From: Paraglaciecola sp. MB-3u-78 | Lineage (GTDB): Bacteria; Pseudomonadota; Gammaproteobacteria; Enterobacterales; Alteromonadaceae | Length of the DNA: 64,000 nucleotides | NCBI RefSeq assembly: GCF_002835935.1 | Contig: NZ_PJCF01000009.1 | Location: 103,571-167,570, forward strand | Direction of reading: 5' to 3' | Part shown: positions 1 to 9,136 of the stretch, one piece after another | Numbering within the stretch: position 1 is the stretch's first letter | How the letters are laid out: each line of letters opens with the position of its first letter | Notes under the pieces: generated by a model | The model's input: the letters and a program-made list of their open reading frames with translations, nothing else | Database searches by the model: none | Told to the model about the DNA's origin: nothing | Position numbers and translations under genes: made by a program

Positions 1-1
1 C

Positions 2-322
2 GCCGCAGGTAAAGCACACCCCACTATCGAAAAAGGCCCCATCAGCCTTGATACCTTAAGTGAAGAAGTGACAGTGAACGGCCAATTTATTGAGCTCACC
101 GCATACGAATACAAAGTATTAGAATATCTGTTACTCAATCCTCAAAAAGTAATTTCTAAAACCGAATTAACCGAACATATCTATGATCAAGATTTTGACC
201 TAGACAGTAATGTCATTGAAGTATTTGTAGGACGCCTTCGTAAAAAGATTGACCCTGATGGCACTATTAATCCTATTGAAACACTCCGTGGCCGAGGATA
301 TCGAATCAATCGTGAGCTCTAA
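2..322 (+). CDS. PhoP-like response regulator, C-terminal part (5' end outside window)
   Basis: The reading frame is open from the first bases, so this is the end of a longer gene. The visible part is an OmpR/PhoB-type winged-helix DNA-binding domain: the segment LTAYEYKVLEYLLLNP is the usual start of the domain, and VEVF/IEVFVGRLRKKI followed by TLRGRGYRI is the recognition helix and the terminal wing. The receiver domain lies outside the window. The sensor kinase gene begins 18 bases downstream on the same strand, so the two form a two-component operon. The PhoQ-like kinase suggests a PhoP role (envelope or cation response), but this is inferred from the partner. The domain call is firm; the exact regulon is unknown. 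Confidence 0.9.
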   Translation, partial: AAGKAHPTIEKGPISLDTLSEEVTVNGQFIELTAYEYKVLEYLLLNPQKVISKTELTEHIYDQDFDLDSNVIEVFVGRLRKKIDPDGTINPIETLRGRGYRINREL

Positions 323-339
323 CTTAATTAGAAACCCTA

Positions 340-1671
340 GTGCATAACCTGTCCCTTAGAGTAAGGAGTTTTGCTGCCGCAGTGCTTGCGTTGCTGATTT
401 TTATTCCTCTTACTGCGATAACCTTAGAGCAAGCTTTCAACGGCAGTTTGAGTCAATCAATGTTGCAACAGCTGCGGGTTCAAAGCTTAACCTTAATCTC
501 TGAATTTGAATTAGATAACACAACTAGCCAAGCTCAGATGCCTGAACAGCTATATAATGATCAATTCAATATTCCAGACTCTGGCTTGTACGCTTTTATT
601 CAATCCCACGATGGCGTGTTATGGCAATCACTGTCTACTCTCAATTGGCAGCAACAACCTGAATTTGTTGCGCCAGACATAGGCGCTGAGATATTTATTG
701 AAAATTTTTCGATGCACAACAGCTACTTTTTATATGCTTATACCGCTGAATTTGAATCGTCAGTAGGTTACCAGCCAGTGAGTTTTTATATCCTACAAGA
801 TAAACAAGTGTTTAATACCGAGAAGAGTAAATTTGCCAATACCTTATGGAATTGGTTAGGGCTGATTGCGCTGTTATTGCTTATCTTGCTATTGGTAAGC
901 CTTAACGCTGCTTTGCTACCCATAAGCAGACTGAATAAACAAATACGCCAAGCTGAAAGTGGCCAACTGAAACGCATCGACCAGCACTACCCACCCGAAC
1001 TGGAAAAACTCAAAAGTAGTATCAATAATTTACTGGATACCGAACAACAACAGCGCAGTCGCTACAAAAATAGCCTAAGCGATTTGGCCCATAGTCTTAA
1101 AACCCCCTTAGCGGTATTATCTGGAACAGAAGGCTTACCAGAGCAAGCTCAAGAGCCTATTAGTCAAATTAACCTACAAATACAGCGGCAACTCAAACGC
1201 GCCGTTGCGGGTACTACAAGCACATTCGAGCAAGCCGTTCCTATTATGCCTGTGGTCGACAAATTGTTTAACGCTATGGACAAAGTTTACGCCGACAAAC
1301 ACTTAACCCTTACCCATGATATTCAACATCAAGCATTAGGCTTTCACGGCGATATAACTGATTTGATGGAAATATTAGGCAATGTGTTAGACAACGCCTG
1401 TAAAGCTGCCGTCAAGCAAGTCACACTTTCAGTGTTAACTAGCCTGAATACATTACTGATCCATATTGAAGACGACGGCCCCGGCATACCAAAAGATAAA
1501 CGCGAACAGTTGTTAGAAAGAGGCACCCGTTTAGATAGTTATAAAGAAGGTCAAGGCATAGGCATGGCCGTGGTGGCAGACTTAGTCTCTGCTTACCAAG
1601 GTCAACTCGAAATCAAACAGAGTGATTTAGGCGGAGCTAAACTCACGTTGATTTTTCCTATCAGAGTGTGA
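340..1671 (+). CDS. PhoQ-like sensor histidine kinase
   Basis: A 443-residue inner-membrane histidine kinase. Two membrane segments are visible, at about residues 11-31 and 169-192, enclosing a periplasmic sensor of about 135 residues. A linker follows, then the dimerisation/phosphoacceptor helix with SDLAHSLKTPLAVL (His251). The N box (LDNACKAA, about residue 351), the G1 box DDGPGIP (about 378) and the G2 box GQGIGMAV (about 404) build the ATP-binding domain. The H box HSLKTPLAVL is typical of PhoQ-type kinases. The start is GTG, 18 bases after the regulator stop, so the genes are probably co-transcribed. The signal is not predictable from sequence; divalent cations or envelope stress are guesses from the family. 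Confidence 0.9.
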   Translation: MHNLSLRVRSFAAAVLALLIFIPLTAITLEQAFNGSLSQSMLQQLRVQSLTLISEFELDNTTSQAQMPEQLYNDQFNIPDSGLYAFIQSHDGVLWQSLSTLNWQQQPEFVAPDIGAEIFIENFSMHNSYFLYAYTAEFESSVGYQPVSFYILQDKQVFNTEKSKFANTLWNWLGLIALLLLILLLVSLNAALLPISRLNKQIRQAESGQLKRIDQHYPPELEKLKSSINNLLDTEQQQRSRYKNSLSDLAHSLKTPLAVLSGTEGLPEQAQEPISQINLQIQRQLKRAVAGTTSTFEQAVPIMPVVDKLFNAMDKVYADKHLTLTHDIQHQALGFHGDITDLMEILGNVLDNACKAAVKQVTLSVLTSLNTLLIHIEDDGPGIPKDKREQLLERGTRLDSYKEGQGIGMAVVADLVSAYQGQLEIKQSDLGGAKLTLIFPIRV

Positions 1672-1811
1672 AAATCACTAAAATGTGCCCTGTTTATCAT
1701 ATTAACGTTCACGACAAAAAATTAAGCTATTGATTTAAAATGAATTTTCAACTGGCATGCTATCTGCTTTATTTTTTAAAAATATCAATCACTAAAAAGT
1801 AGGAAAGCAAC

Positions 1812-2462
1812 ATGGCCGTAATACTCGAAGACAGACCGATTGAAACCGTACGTGAAGAAGTTATCGATACCCTGATTTATAACTACAGTCATGGCGTGAT
1901 TTCTAGTGAAGCATTTGAGCGCAGGCTCGATCAGGCCATGGCAAGTCAAAACCATCAAGAAATAGTCAATTTAGCAGCAGATTTAGAACACACTAGTGAT
2001 CCAGAGTTTAGCTCGCAAAAAGAGCGTCAGTTCAACGTCAACTATGCCGCGAGTGACAATGACGAAACAGATACCATAGTCAATATCCTTGGAGGATCCG
2101 GTCGCAGCGGCCAATGGACAGTGCCACGAGAGATAAGAATTATTACTATTTTTGGAGGGGCTGATATCGATTTTACCGACGCTATATTTACCACTCCCAA
2201 TGTCACCATAAAAATATTATGCCTGTTTGGTGGTGATAATATTTATGTACCAGAAAACATCAACGTCGTTTCAAAAGCGTTTTGCATTTTAGGCGGCATA
2301 GATAATAAGGCGCCTTCCATTGCGTCGCGACAAGCCCCTACCCTGACGATCGAAGGATTAGTATTATTTGGTGGTTTGGATATCAAGATAAAACGCACCA
2401 TAAAAGAAAAATTTGTCGCCTTCGCCAATCAAATGAAAACCATGTTTAACGACCGTGCTTAA
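1812..2462 (+). CDS. LiaF-like protein (DUF1707 plus cell-wall-active antibiotic response domain)
   Basis: A 216-residue soluble protein. Residues about 8-55 resemble the short DUF1707/SHOCT-like helical domain (RxEVIDTLxxNYSHGVISSEAFERRLDQA). Residues about 90-205 repeat hydrophobic beta strands ending in FGG or LGG (IFGGADIDF, LFGGDNIYV, LGGIDNKAP, LFGGLDIKI). This pattern is the beta-helix-like C-terminal domain of LiaF proteins, which in Firmicutes modulate response to cell-wall antibiotics. No membrane helix is present, unlike Bacillus LiaF. The ribosome binding site AGGAAAG lies seven bases before the ATG. It stands alone, with 140 bases between it and the PhoQ-like gene. The family call is good; the role in this organism is unknown. 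Confidence 0.75.
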   Translation: MAVILEDRPIETVREEVIDTLIYNYSHGVISSEAFERRLDQAMASQNHQEIVNLAADLEHTSDPEFSSQKERQFNVNYAASDNDETDTIVNILGGSGRSGQWTVPREIRIITIFGGADIDFTDAIFTTPNVTIKILCLFGGDNIYVPENINVVSKAFCILGGIDNKAPSIASRQAPTLTIEGLVLFGGLDIKIKRTIKEKFVAFANQMKTMFNDRA

Positions 2463-2755
2463 GAGTCACTGTGGATAACGAGTAAAGAAAAACAAGGCGT
2501 ATTATGTAAGAATTGTCTCAATCCAAGTGTGTTCTATAGACCTGGCATAGAGCTTATCCTTGCTATACTCAAATAAACTGCATAAAGTTTGTTACATTGG
2601 GTGATTTTTACGCGTAGTAAGAACTCAAAATAACAATAACTTTCTCATTGTTTCAGCTCACTTTATGTTTTATGTAGATTAAAAACAGAAATGATGAAAA
2701 TTCTGGCCATGCAGTCTCACATAATCAAACAATTCAATCGCCAAGGTGGCTCGTT

Positions 2756-3196
2756 TTGAAGCACTATATTACTAGGATAAGCCAATCCATTAAGCGCCAT
2801 AATTCTGCTGCAAAACGCAAGGCACTTATGCCACTCAAACATGGTTTATTGGCCGTTAAACGAGGGTTAGCCCAGGAAACCCGAGAGACCAAGATCATGC
2901 TGATCACCTATCAGCGATTCACTAAAGGCCGAGCGAGCAAGCAGGAAATGCAAGAAGCGAATAAACAATTTATTGATGTTATTCGTGGGCTAGGATTGGG
3001 GGTACTTGCGGTCTTACCTTTTGCGCCAATCACTTTACCTTTTGTTGTCAAATTGGGGGAAAGAATAGGGGTGAATGTATTGCCCAGTGCATTTATGATA
3101 GATCCTCAGGAAGATGAAATTATCGATATTCAACAACAAATTGAAGTAATAGTTGAGTCAGACAGTGTGTCCCACCCTATTGACGATAAACTATAA
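2756..3196 (+). CDS. LETM1-like domain protein
   Basis: A 146-residue basic protein. The central part has a LETM1-type signature: a helical stretch ending EANKQFIDVIRGLGLGV, a hydrophobic segment LAVLPFAPITLPFVVKLG, then a GVNVLPSAF motif. Bacterial LETM1-like proteins of this size are widespread and uncharacterised; the mitochondrial relatives act in cation exchange and membrane-protein biogenesis. The only plausible start in the open stretch is TTG, because no in-frame ATG or GTG occurs between the upstream stop near 2675 and residue 1. No clear ribosome binding site precedes it, so the exact N terminus is uncertain. Confidence 0.65.
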   Translation: MKHYITRISQSIKRHNSAAKRKALMPLKHGLLAVKRGLAQETRETKIMLITYQRFTKGRASKQEMQEANKQFIDVIRGLGLGVLAVLPFAPITLPFVVKLGERIGVNVLPSAFMIDPQEDEIIDIQQQIEVIVESDSVSHPIDDKL

Positions 3197-3416
3197 CCAT
3201 TCTTAATTTAACGTCGAGAGAGGTTACTAGAGGACGTCTTTAAAAGACTAGGCTAAGTGTATCAAAGTCTTCATCACCTCGTTTATTCTGTTCCTCAGAT
3301 TATTTATTTACATCACTTTTACCCATTACTAAAGTCAGATTGTCATAATCTAGGTCGTTGTATAGCTCAGAGATAGCGCATATCCTTGATGTATACAAAC
3401 TAAACGGTTAGGGCAT

Positions 3417-3842
3417 ATGCAAGCAACACCAAGCGTAAAAGAGCGTAAACCACTTATTCGGCAAGCCATTATTTTTCAATTGAAATTGGGCTTAGATGCA
3501 CTGCGCGATATTTTGATGAGCCCAGTATCAATCATACTGGTAATAACGGATATCGTTATGGCGAATAACCATCAGCAAAGTTATTTTATACGTCTAATGC
3601 GGCTAGGGAAAAAAAGTGATCATTGGATTAATTTATTTGGTGTTGAGTTAGCCAACACAGAAGATCAAGACAATGAAGTCGCTTCCGATAGTAATGTTGA
3701 TGACTGGTTTACAAAGATTGAAGAGGTGATCAAAGAACAGCAAGTAGATGGCAAATTGAGTCAATCAGGGAAGGAAAAACTTCAGAAATACTTTAGACGA
3801 ATCAATCAATCCACAGACAAGCCAAAAGGTAAGGAAGAATAA
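3417..3842 (+). CDS. Conserved hypothetical protein
   Basis: A 141-residue protein I cannot assign to a named family. The first half is helical and amphipathic, with a hydrophobic run LMSPVSIILVITDIVMA at about residues 35-52. The second half is acidic and ends in a lysine-rich tail. The layout (a basic helix, one hydrophobic helix, a charged tail) suggests a peripheral or single-pass membrane protein. It lies 220 bases after the LETM1-like gene on the same strand; a shared role is possible but not shown. It starts at an ATG without a strong ribosome binding site. Confidence 0.6.
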   Translation: MQATPSVKERKPLIRQAIIFQLKLGLDALRDILMSPVSIILVITDIVMANNHQQSYFIRLMRLGKKSDHWINLFGVELANTEDQDNEVASDSNVDDWFTKIEEVIKEQQVDGKLSQSGKEKLQKYFRRINQSTDKPKGKEE

Positions 3843-3995
3843 AATTACGCCAAATGAGCTAATGTGTGTTCGCACAACACCGATCCAAAAAAACTTAAGT
3901 CTGCCACTGGTCATAAAAATAACGGCTTTGGAACTGAAAAGAGTCAGGCCAGTCTGAAATCAGCCAATGGTATCTCATAGACAACATTCAAATTA

Positions 3996-4050
3996 GGACT
4001 CAATTCCCATCTAGTAAGTGAGCCGAATATTAACCAGCACAACTGAGTCC
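3996..4050 (+). terminator. Weak terminator-like inverted repeat between convergent genes
   Basis: GGACTCAATT at 3996-4005 pairs with AACTGAGTCC at 4041-4050 with one mismatch, and is followed by a T-rich run. The loop is long (35 bases), so this is only a weak candidate for the end of the 3417 gene or of the convergent exporter gene. Confidence 0.3.
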
Positions 4051-4067
4051 TTTTCTTTTCCTTTGCT

Positions 4068-5159
4068 TTAAGATCGAAGCTCTTGCTCTTTTTCTTTCTC
4101 TTCAGCCAAAGCGTCAATCTCATGAATCACCGGTTCACCACTATCGCTGGCTAATAATAACGCGACCCAGCGTGTATCTGGGCTAGATTCTAAGGCTATT
4201 TTGACTATCATAGTTAAAGGTACCGATAACAACATACCTACTGTCCCTAACAACCACCCCCAGAAAATCAAAGATAAAAACACCACCAAAGTCGACAAGC
4301 CTAAACCACGTCCCATATAACGTGGCTCGATAACGTTGCCCATGACCATATTCGACACCACAAAGCCCAATGCGGTAAACCCCGCAGTGGTAGGGCCCAA
4401 TTGTACAAAAGCTAATAACACTGCAGGTACAGCAGCGATGATAGAGCCAATGTTGGGGATATAGTTAAACAAAAAGGCCAAGACAGCCCATAACAAAAAG
4501 TGATCAACACCTAGAACATATAACCACAGGCCAATGATTAGGCCGGTGCCTAAACTGACCAAAGTTTTAATCGCTAAATAATTTTTAACAGAAACTAAAA
4601 ACTTGTCAATTTGTTGCATTTTCATACTGGGATCATCCAGCGCAATATGAATTTTTTTGGGTACTGATTCCGCCTCAAACAACATAAATACTACTATCAG
4701 TAAGATCAGTAAAAAATTTGTCAACACACCGCCTAAGCTCGATAATAAGTTAGTCGCCATGTTCATTGCTGCACCGGGGTCCAAATAAGAAATTAAGGCA
4801 TCCTTATTGACTATAATATTGACCTTATCAAGCTGACCTATTACCCAAGCAAACTCTTCAACCAATTGTTCTCTATATTTAGGTAGGTTTTGACTAAATT
4901 CATTCATCGATTGGCCAACTAATGCAGCCAAAATCAATCCAAATACCACTATAATCAGTATGACTAGTACAACTGCTATAGCTCTGGGCAGTTTATATTG
5001 ATTTGCCCAAGTAATAATAGGGCTACAAGCCATAGCGATAAATACTGACAGTAAAAATGGCACGACTATCGCACTAGCGGCTTTAACACCCGCTAAGATA
5101 ATGACTAATGAAGCCATTATGAGTAATATCTTGACGGAACTTTGTGATTTGATTTGCAT
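4068..5159 (-). CDS. AI-2E family transporter (PerM/YdiK-type membrane protein)
   Basis: A 363-residue polytopic inner-membrane protein. An N-terminal pair of helices (residues about 10-45 and 60-85) is followed by a soluble loop, a helix near 150-165, a long loop, then a C-terminal block of helices containing the family signature FLFNYIPNIGSIIAAVPAVLLA and VEPRYMGRGLGLSTLVVFLSLIFWGWLLG. Characterised members export autoinducer-2 or exchange sodium for protons, so the substrate cannot be named from sequence. The acidic, charged C-terminal tail (EEKEKEQELRS) is cytosolic. The gene stands alone and diverges from folX, with 87 bases between the start codons. Confidence 0.85.
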   Translation of the reverse strand: MQIKSQSSVKILLIMASLVIILAGVKAASAIVVPFLLSVFIAMACSPIITWANQYKLPRAIAVVLVILIIVVFGLILAALVGQSMNEFSQNLPKYREQLVEEFAWVIGQLDKVNIIVNKDALISYLDPGAAMNMATNLLSSLGGVLTNFLLILLIVVFMLFEAESVPKKIHIALDDPSMKMQQIDKFLVSVKNYLAIKTLVSLGTGLIIGLWLYVLGVDHFLLWAVLAFLFNYIPNIGSIIAAVPAVLLAFVQLGPTTAGFTALGFVVSNMVMGNVIEPRYMGRGLGLSTLVVFLSLIFWGWLLGTVGMLLSVPLTMIVKIALESSPDTRWVALLLASDSGEPVIHEIDALAEEKEKEQELRS

Positions 5160-5246
5160 ATGAAGTTTCTGAACGAATAACTTGTGAGCAAACTAGCAGA
5201 TCTGTATGGTATTTTATAGCGCATAATAAAAAATTATAGGAAGGAT

Positions 5247-5615
5247 ATGAATCTAAATCCCGCTACAATTAGGATTAAAAATTTACGTTTACGGACTTTT
5301 ATAGGTATTAACGACGATGAAATTGTGAATATGCAGGATGTCGTCATCAACGTAAAAATAAGTTACCGCGCAGATCAAGCAACAGATTCAGATGAAATGG
5401 ACGATGCCCTCAATTATAAAACTATCACCAAAAGAATTATTAAATTGGTTGAAAGCAATCGATTCTCTTTACTTGAAAAACTCACTGCGGATGTACTTGC
5501 CATCGCTGCAGAGCATCCTAGGGTCAACTACGCGGAAGCAGAAGTGGATAAACCCCACGCCTTACGTTTCGCAGATTCTGTTTCTTTATGTTTGTCATGT
5601 AACAAAAATGGCTAA
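5247..5615 (+). CDS. folX: Dihydroneopterin triphosphate 2'-epimerase
   Basis: A 122-residue cytosolic enzyme that converts 7,8-dihydroneopterin triphosphate to the monapterin epimer. It matches E. coli FolX closely along its whole length: [14 protein letters not shown] near the N terminus, [12 protein letters not shown] and [10 protein letters not shown] in the middle, and [12 protein letters not shown] at the end. The conserved glutamate of the FolB/FolX fold lies in LLEKLT. It starts at an ATG behind a clear AGGAAGG. The yfcH-type gene follows after 24 bases, the same neighbour as in E. coli, so the pair is probably an operon. Confidence 0.93.
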   Translation: MNLNPATIRIKNLRLRTFIGINDDEIVNMQDVVINVKISYRADQATDSDEMDDALNYKTITKRIIKLVESNRFSLLEKLTADVLAIAAEHPRVNYAEAEVDKPHALRFADSVSLCLSCNKNG

Positions 5616-5639
5616 TACAAACATTTTACTAAGGAAGTT

Positions 5640-6533
5640 ATGAAAATACTTATCACTGGGGGTTCAGGCTTAATTGGTTCAAGCCTTATCCCTATTTTGC
5701 GTCCTTGCGACGTATCGGTATATACCCGAAATGTGGCCATGGCTGAACAAATACTTGGACATAAAATTTACTTTTTATCCACACTCACACATCTTTCCAA
5801 CCTAGACGATTATGACGTGGTAATTAATCTCGCAGGTGAACCCATTGCAGACAAAAAATGGACGGATGAACAAAAACGTAAAATTGAACATAGTCGTTGG
5901 TCCATCACAGAAGACATAGTGGCACTTATCAACGCAGGTGAAACGCCACCTAAGCTACTCATAAGTGGTTCAGCAATAGGCTTTTATGGCCGTCAACAAG
6001 ACCAAATTATCGATGAGGACTTCTCATCTCCTCACGATGAATTCAGCCACCAACTTTGCGAACGTTGGGAGTTTTTAGCTAGAAAAGCACAGTCAGATAA
6101 AACCCGGGTATGCATTTTACGAACGGGTGTGGTTATCACCAAAAGAGGTGGCGCATTACAAAAGATGCTGATGCCATTTAAACTAGGTTTAGGTGGGCCA
6201 ATTGGTAACGGTAGTCAATATATGTCATGGATACACCTAGAAGACATGCTGCAAGGTATTGCACATTTAATTACCAATGAAAGCTGTGAAGGGGTTTATA
6301 ATTTTACGGCGCCCAACCCTGTTACAAATGCAGAATTTAGCCGTGAACTGGCTGCAGCCCTATCTCGCCCTTGTCTATTTAAAGTGCCTGAATTTGTGCT
6401 CAGAATGATGATGGGAGAAATGGCTGATTTAGTTTTATATGGTCAAAGAGTGGTGCCTAAACGCTTAGAAGAAAGCGGTTATCAGTTTATTTATCCTGAA
6501 ATATCCCAAGCTTTGGATTGTTTGCGCAAGTAA
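5640..6533 (+). CDS. yfcH: TIGR01777 family NAD(P)-binding epimerase/oxidoreductase
   Basis: A 297-residue protein of the extended short-chain dehydrogenase fold. The nucleotide-binding motif ITGGSGLIGSSL is at residues 4-15. VVINLAGEPIADKKW (about 60-75) is the second family mark, SGSAIGFYG carries the active-site region, and LRTGVVITKRGGALQKML is highly conserved in the family. The C-terminal DUF1731 domain includes VPEFVLRMMMGEMADLVL. The substrate is unknown; it follows folX here as in E. coli, so a pterin-related role is a reasonable guess. It starts at an ATG after AAGGAAGTT. Confidence 0.9.
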   Translation: MKILITGGSGLIGSSLIPILRPCDVSVYTRNVAMAEQILGHKIYFLSTLTHLSNLDDYDVVINLAGEPIADKKWTDEQKRKIEHSRWSITEDIVALINAGETPPKLLISGSAIGFYGRQQDQIIDEDFSSPHDEFSHQLCERWEFLARKAQSDKTRVCILRTGVVITKRGGALQKMLMPFKLGLGGPIGNGSQYMSWIHLEDMLQGIAHLITNESCEGVYNFTAPNPVTNAEFSRELAAALSRPCLFKVPEFVLRMMMGEMADLVLYGQRVVPKRLEESGYQFIYPEISQALDCLRK

Positions 6534-6558
6534 ATATTTTCAAATAATGTAATCAAAA

Positions 6559-6594
6559 CAAGGAAGTTGATACCCTTGAGCATCAACTTCCTTG
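6559..6594. terminator. Bidirectional terminator between convergent yfcH and ybbP
   Basis: A perfect 13-bp stem: CAAGGAAGTTGAT at 6559-6571 and its complement at 6582-6594, with a 10-base loop. It lies in the 64-base gap between two converging genes. The flanking T or A tracts are weak, so strength is uncertain. Confidence 0.65.
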
Positions 6595-6597
6595 TAT

Positions 6598-9132
6598 TTA
6601 CACCATCTGACGTAACAATTGACTGGTGTTAAGTGACAACAAGCGCCAGCAACCTAAAGCACCAAGAATACCCACCACCAGCGCACCCGCTAGCGGCGCA
6701 ATGATCCAATACTCAAGATGCAAACTAGCAGGCATTTGGAATATCTGGGTCTGCAGCATATACAAACTGAATTCATTGGCCACAGCGGCCATGGCCCCAG
6801 CCACTACCCCAATGATGATAAATTCAAACACCACACTGGCTCTTATAAGCCGGCCTTTAGCCCCCAACGTACGTAAAATAGCGAGTTCTTGTTGACGTTC
6901 ATCCATACTAGCCTGCACTTGAGCAATCAGCACCAATGCGCCCGCGGCTAAAACCAATATCAGAATAAACTCTACAGCCATAGAGACTTGGTCGACGATA
7001 CTCCTCAGTTGATTAATTCTCGCATCAACATCAATTAAGGTAACGTTTGCAAAAGGCTGCATCAATTGGGTGATATCGGATTTGCGCTCAGTGGGCAAAT
7101 TGAAACTAGAAATGTATGTTGGAATAAAGTTCTGCAACGCACGAGGTTCAATCACAAAGAAGAAATTCGGTTGCATAGATTGCCAGTTAACATTCCTGAT
7201 GCTGGTCACGTTAAGATCAACAATTTCACTGCCAATATTAAAGGTTAATTTATCACCTAGGCCCAGTTGCATTCGCTCTGCAATACCTTCTTCAATCGAC
7301 ACTTCAAAAGGTCTTTGTGCTGCGGTGTCGCTATTATTGTTTTCACCCAACCATTTCCCAGCCATGACCTCGCTGCCTTTTTGCAGAGTATTGCTCCACG
7401 TTAAATTCGCTTCTCTGCCTAAACCATCACGGCCATTACTTTGTTCGTCTGGATCTTCTTTGGATACCGCAGTGCGTACCTTTTCATCGTTAACGGCAAC
7501 AAACCGGCCACGAACAACAGGGTAAAACTTATCGATTTCAACTTGATTAGTGACAAAATGTTGTTGCAGATTAGGTTGCTGCGCTTGACTAATATTAACT
7601 AAGAAGTAGTTAGGAGTACCTTGAGGTAACTGGTCTTGCCATTGTTGAACCATATCGTTACGCATGACCAAAACAATCAACAGCAACATAATAGTGACGG
7701 CAAAACTAATCAACTGCACACTATTATCCATTGCCCGGCGATGAATTCTTGCCCAAGCCAACTGCCAAGCCCCCATTTTACCTTGGCCGAGTTTACGCCC
7801 CACCCAAATCAAACCATAGGTCACACCAAACAAACTGACGACCAAAATAATGCCTGAAATAAACAAGATAGCGCTAACCTTAATATTTTGGCTATAGGCC
7901 CACATCAACAAAAATATAGCCCCGCCGGAAGCCACAAACTGGATCAACCTAGAACTTAAATTTGCACCTAAGTCGCGGCGTAATACGCGCAGTGGCGATA
8001 CCGAAAATAGTTTCATCAAGGGATATAAAGAAAACAATACCGCACACACAGTGCCGGTAAAGATAGCGATAATAAGTGGCCGCCAATGCCACACATCGAC
8101 CGACACGTCGACTTTGCCAGCAATAGCCAATACAACCAACTGCTGGATCACAAAGCCCAATATCACCCCAATGGTGATACCCAATGCGGTAATAAACAAA
8201 ATCTGTAATAGATAAATTTGTTGCACCATTTTTTTCGGTGCACCTAGGGTTTTCATAATCGCGACGGGGTCGTAATGCCGCATACTGTATCTCTGCGCTG
8301 CCACAGCTATAGAAACAGCAGCCAAAACAATGGCTAACAGACTTGCCAATAAAAAGTATTGCCCCGCCCTACCCACTGCTCGGCCAATACCCGATTCGTC
8401 GTCTTCAACAGAGTCCCAATCATGAATTTCATTGTCGAGTTGTGGCTCAAGCCAATCGTAATAATCATCCAAATCACCACTATCGCCGGTAAAGAAATAG
8501 CTGTAATCAATCCGACTACCGGGACCTTCAACCTTAGTTGCAGCTAAATCCATTTTTGAAATCAATACTTTAGGATCGCCACCAAATACACTAAATCCAG
8601 CGTCAGGCACTTCAGTCAAAACCTTACTGACCCTAAATATTTTGTCACCCACTTCAATATTGTCGCCAACAGAAATCGCTAAGGTTTGAAACAATTGAGA
8701 TTCAATCCATGCCTCACCTGACGTTGGCAGACGGTCTATCGCAATACCTTGTGTGAATGGCTCATCCGCTACTTTGACGGTGCCTTTTAGGGGATAACCT
8801 GTATCTGCAGCTCTTAAATCTACTAAGTCCATCTGTTCGTTGGCAAACACCATTGAGCGGGCATAAGTTTGGTGGGCCGTGTTTAACCCCATCTCTTGGG
8901 CTTTTTCAATCCAAGCAAGGTCAACAGGTTTATTGGATTCAAGCACTCTATCGGCGGCAATAAACTCCGCACTTTTTTCAGTTAATGCATATTTAAGTCG
9001 TTCACTGAATAACGACAGTGATAGCACAGACGCAACCGATAAAATTATCGCCAGCAGTATAATGGTTAACTCGCCTCGCTTAGTTTCATGACGAAACAGT
9101 CGCCAGGCTAGACTCAAAGTATAATTAGTCAT
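6598..9132 (-). CDS. ybbP: YbbP-like ABC transporter permease (FtsX/MacB fold)
   Basis: A very large permease of about 844 residues. It has the duplicated FtsX layout of YbbP: an N-terminal membrane helix, a periplasmic domain, a helix bundle containing the FtsX motif VAIMKTLGAPKKMV, extra central helices, a second periplasmic domain (QGTPNYFLVNI, FYPVVRGRFVAV), and a C-terminal bundle with LAILRTLGAKGRLI. This matches E. coli YbbP over its full length. An in-frame start 33 bases further upstream (at 9165) would overlap ybbA; the ATG at 9132, five bases past the ybbA stop, fits better. With YbbA it is thought to form a lipid- or lipoprotein-handling exporter; the substrate is not established. 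Confidence 0.88.
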   Translation of the reverse strand: MTNYTLSLAWRLFRHETKRGELTIILLAIILSVASVLSLSLFSERLKYALTEKSAEFIAADRVLESNKPVDLAWIEKAQEMGLNTAHQTYARSMVFANEQMDLVDLRAADTGYPLKGTVKVADEPFTQGIAIDRLPTSGEAWIESQLFQTLAISVGDNIEVGDKIFRVSKVLTEVPDAGFSVFGGDPKVLISKMDLAATKVEGPGSRIDYSYFFTGDSGDLDDYYDWLEPQLDNEIHDWDSVEDDESGIGRAVGRAGQYFLLASLLAIVLAAVSIAVAAQRYSMRHYDPVAIMKTLGAPKKMVQQIYLLQILFITALGITIGVILGFVIQQLVVLAIAGKVDVSVDVWHWRPLIIAIFTGTVCAVLFSLYPLMKLFSVSPLRVLRRDLGANLSSRLIQFVASGGAIFLLMWAYSQNIKVSAILFISGIILVVSLFGVTYGLIWVGRKLGQGKMGAWQLAWARIHRRAMDNSVQLISFAVTIMLLLIVLVMRNDMVQQWQDQLPQGTPNYFLVNISQAQQPNLQQHFVTNQVEIDKFYPVVRGRFVAVNDEKVRTAVSKEDPDEQSNGRDGLGREANLTWSNTLQKGSEVMAGKWLGENNNSDTAAQRPFEVSIEEGIAERMQLGLGDKLTFNIGSEIVDLNVTSIRNVNWQSMQPNFFFVIEPRALQNFIPTYISSFNLPTERKSDITQLMQPFANVTLIDVDARINQLRSIVDQVSMAVEFILILVLAAGALVLIAQVQASMDERQQELAILRTLGAKGRLIRASVVFEFIIIGVVAGAMAAVANEFSLYMLQTQIFQMPASLHLEYWIIAPLAGALVVGILGALGCWRLLSLNTSQLLRQMV

Positions 9133-9136
9133 ATTA

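Noticed and set aside
3356..3415. tRNA-like text (TAGCTCAGAGATAGCGC) upstream of the 3417 gene
   Set aside because: Only a D-arm-like stretch; no acceptor pairing, T arm or anticodon stem.
7070..7525. A 151-residue frame on the plus strand inside ybbP
   Set aside because: It lies antisense within a well-supported permease gene, has no family pattern and no ribosome binding site; a shadow frame.
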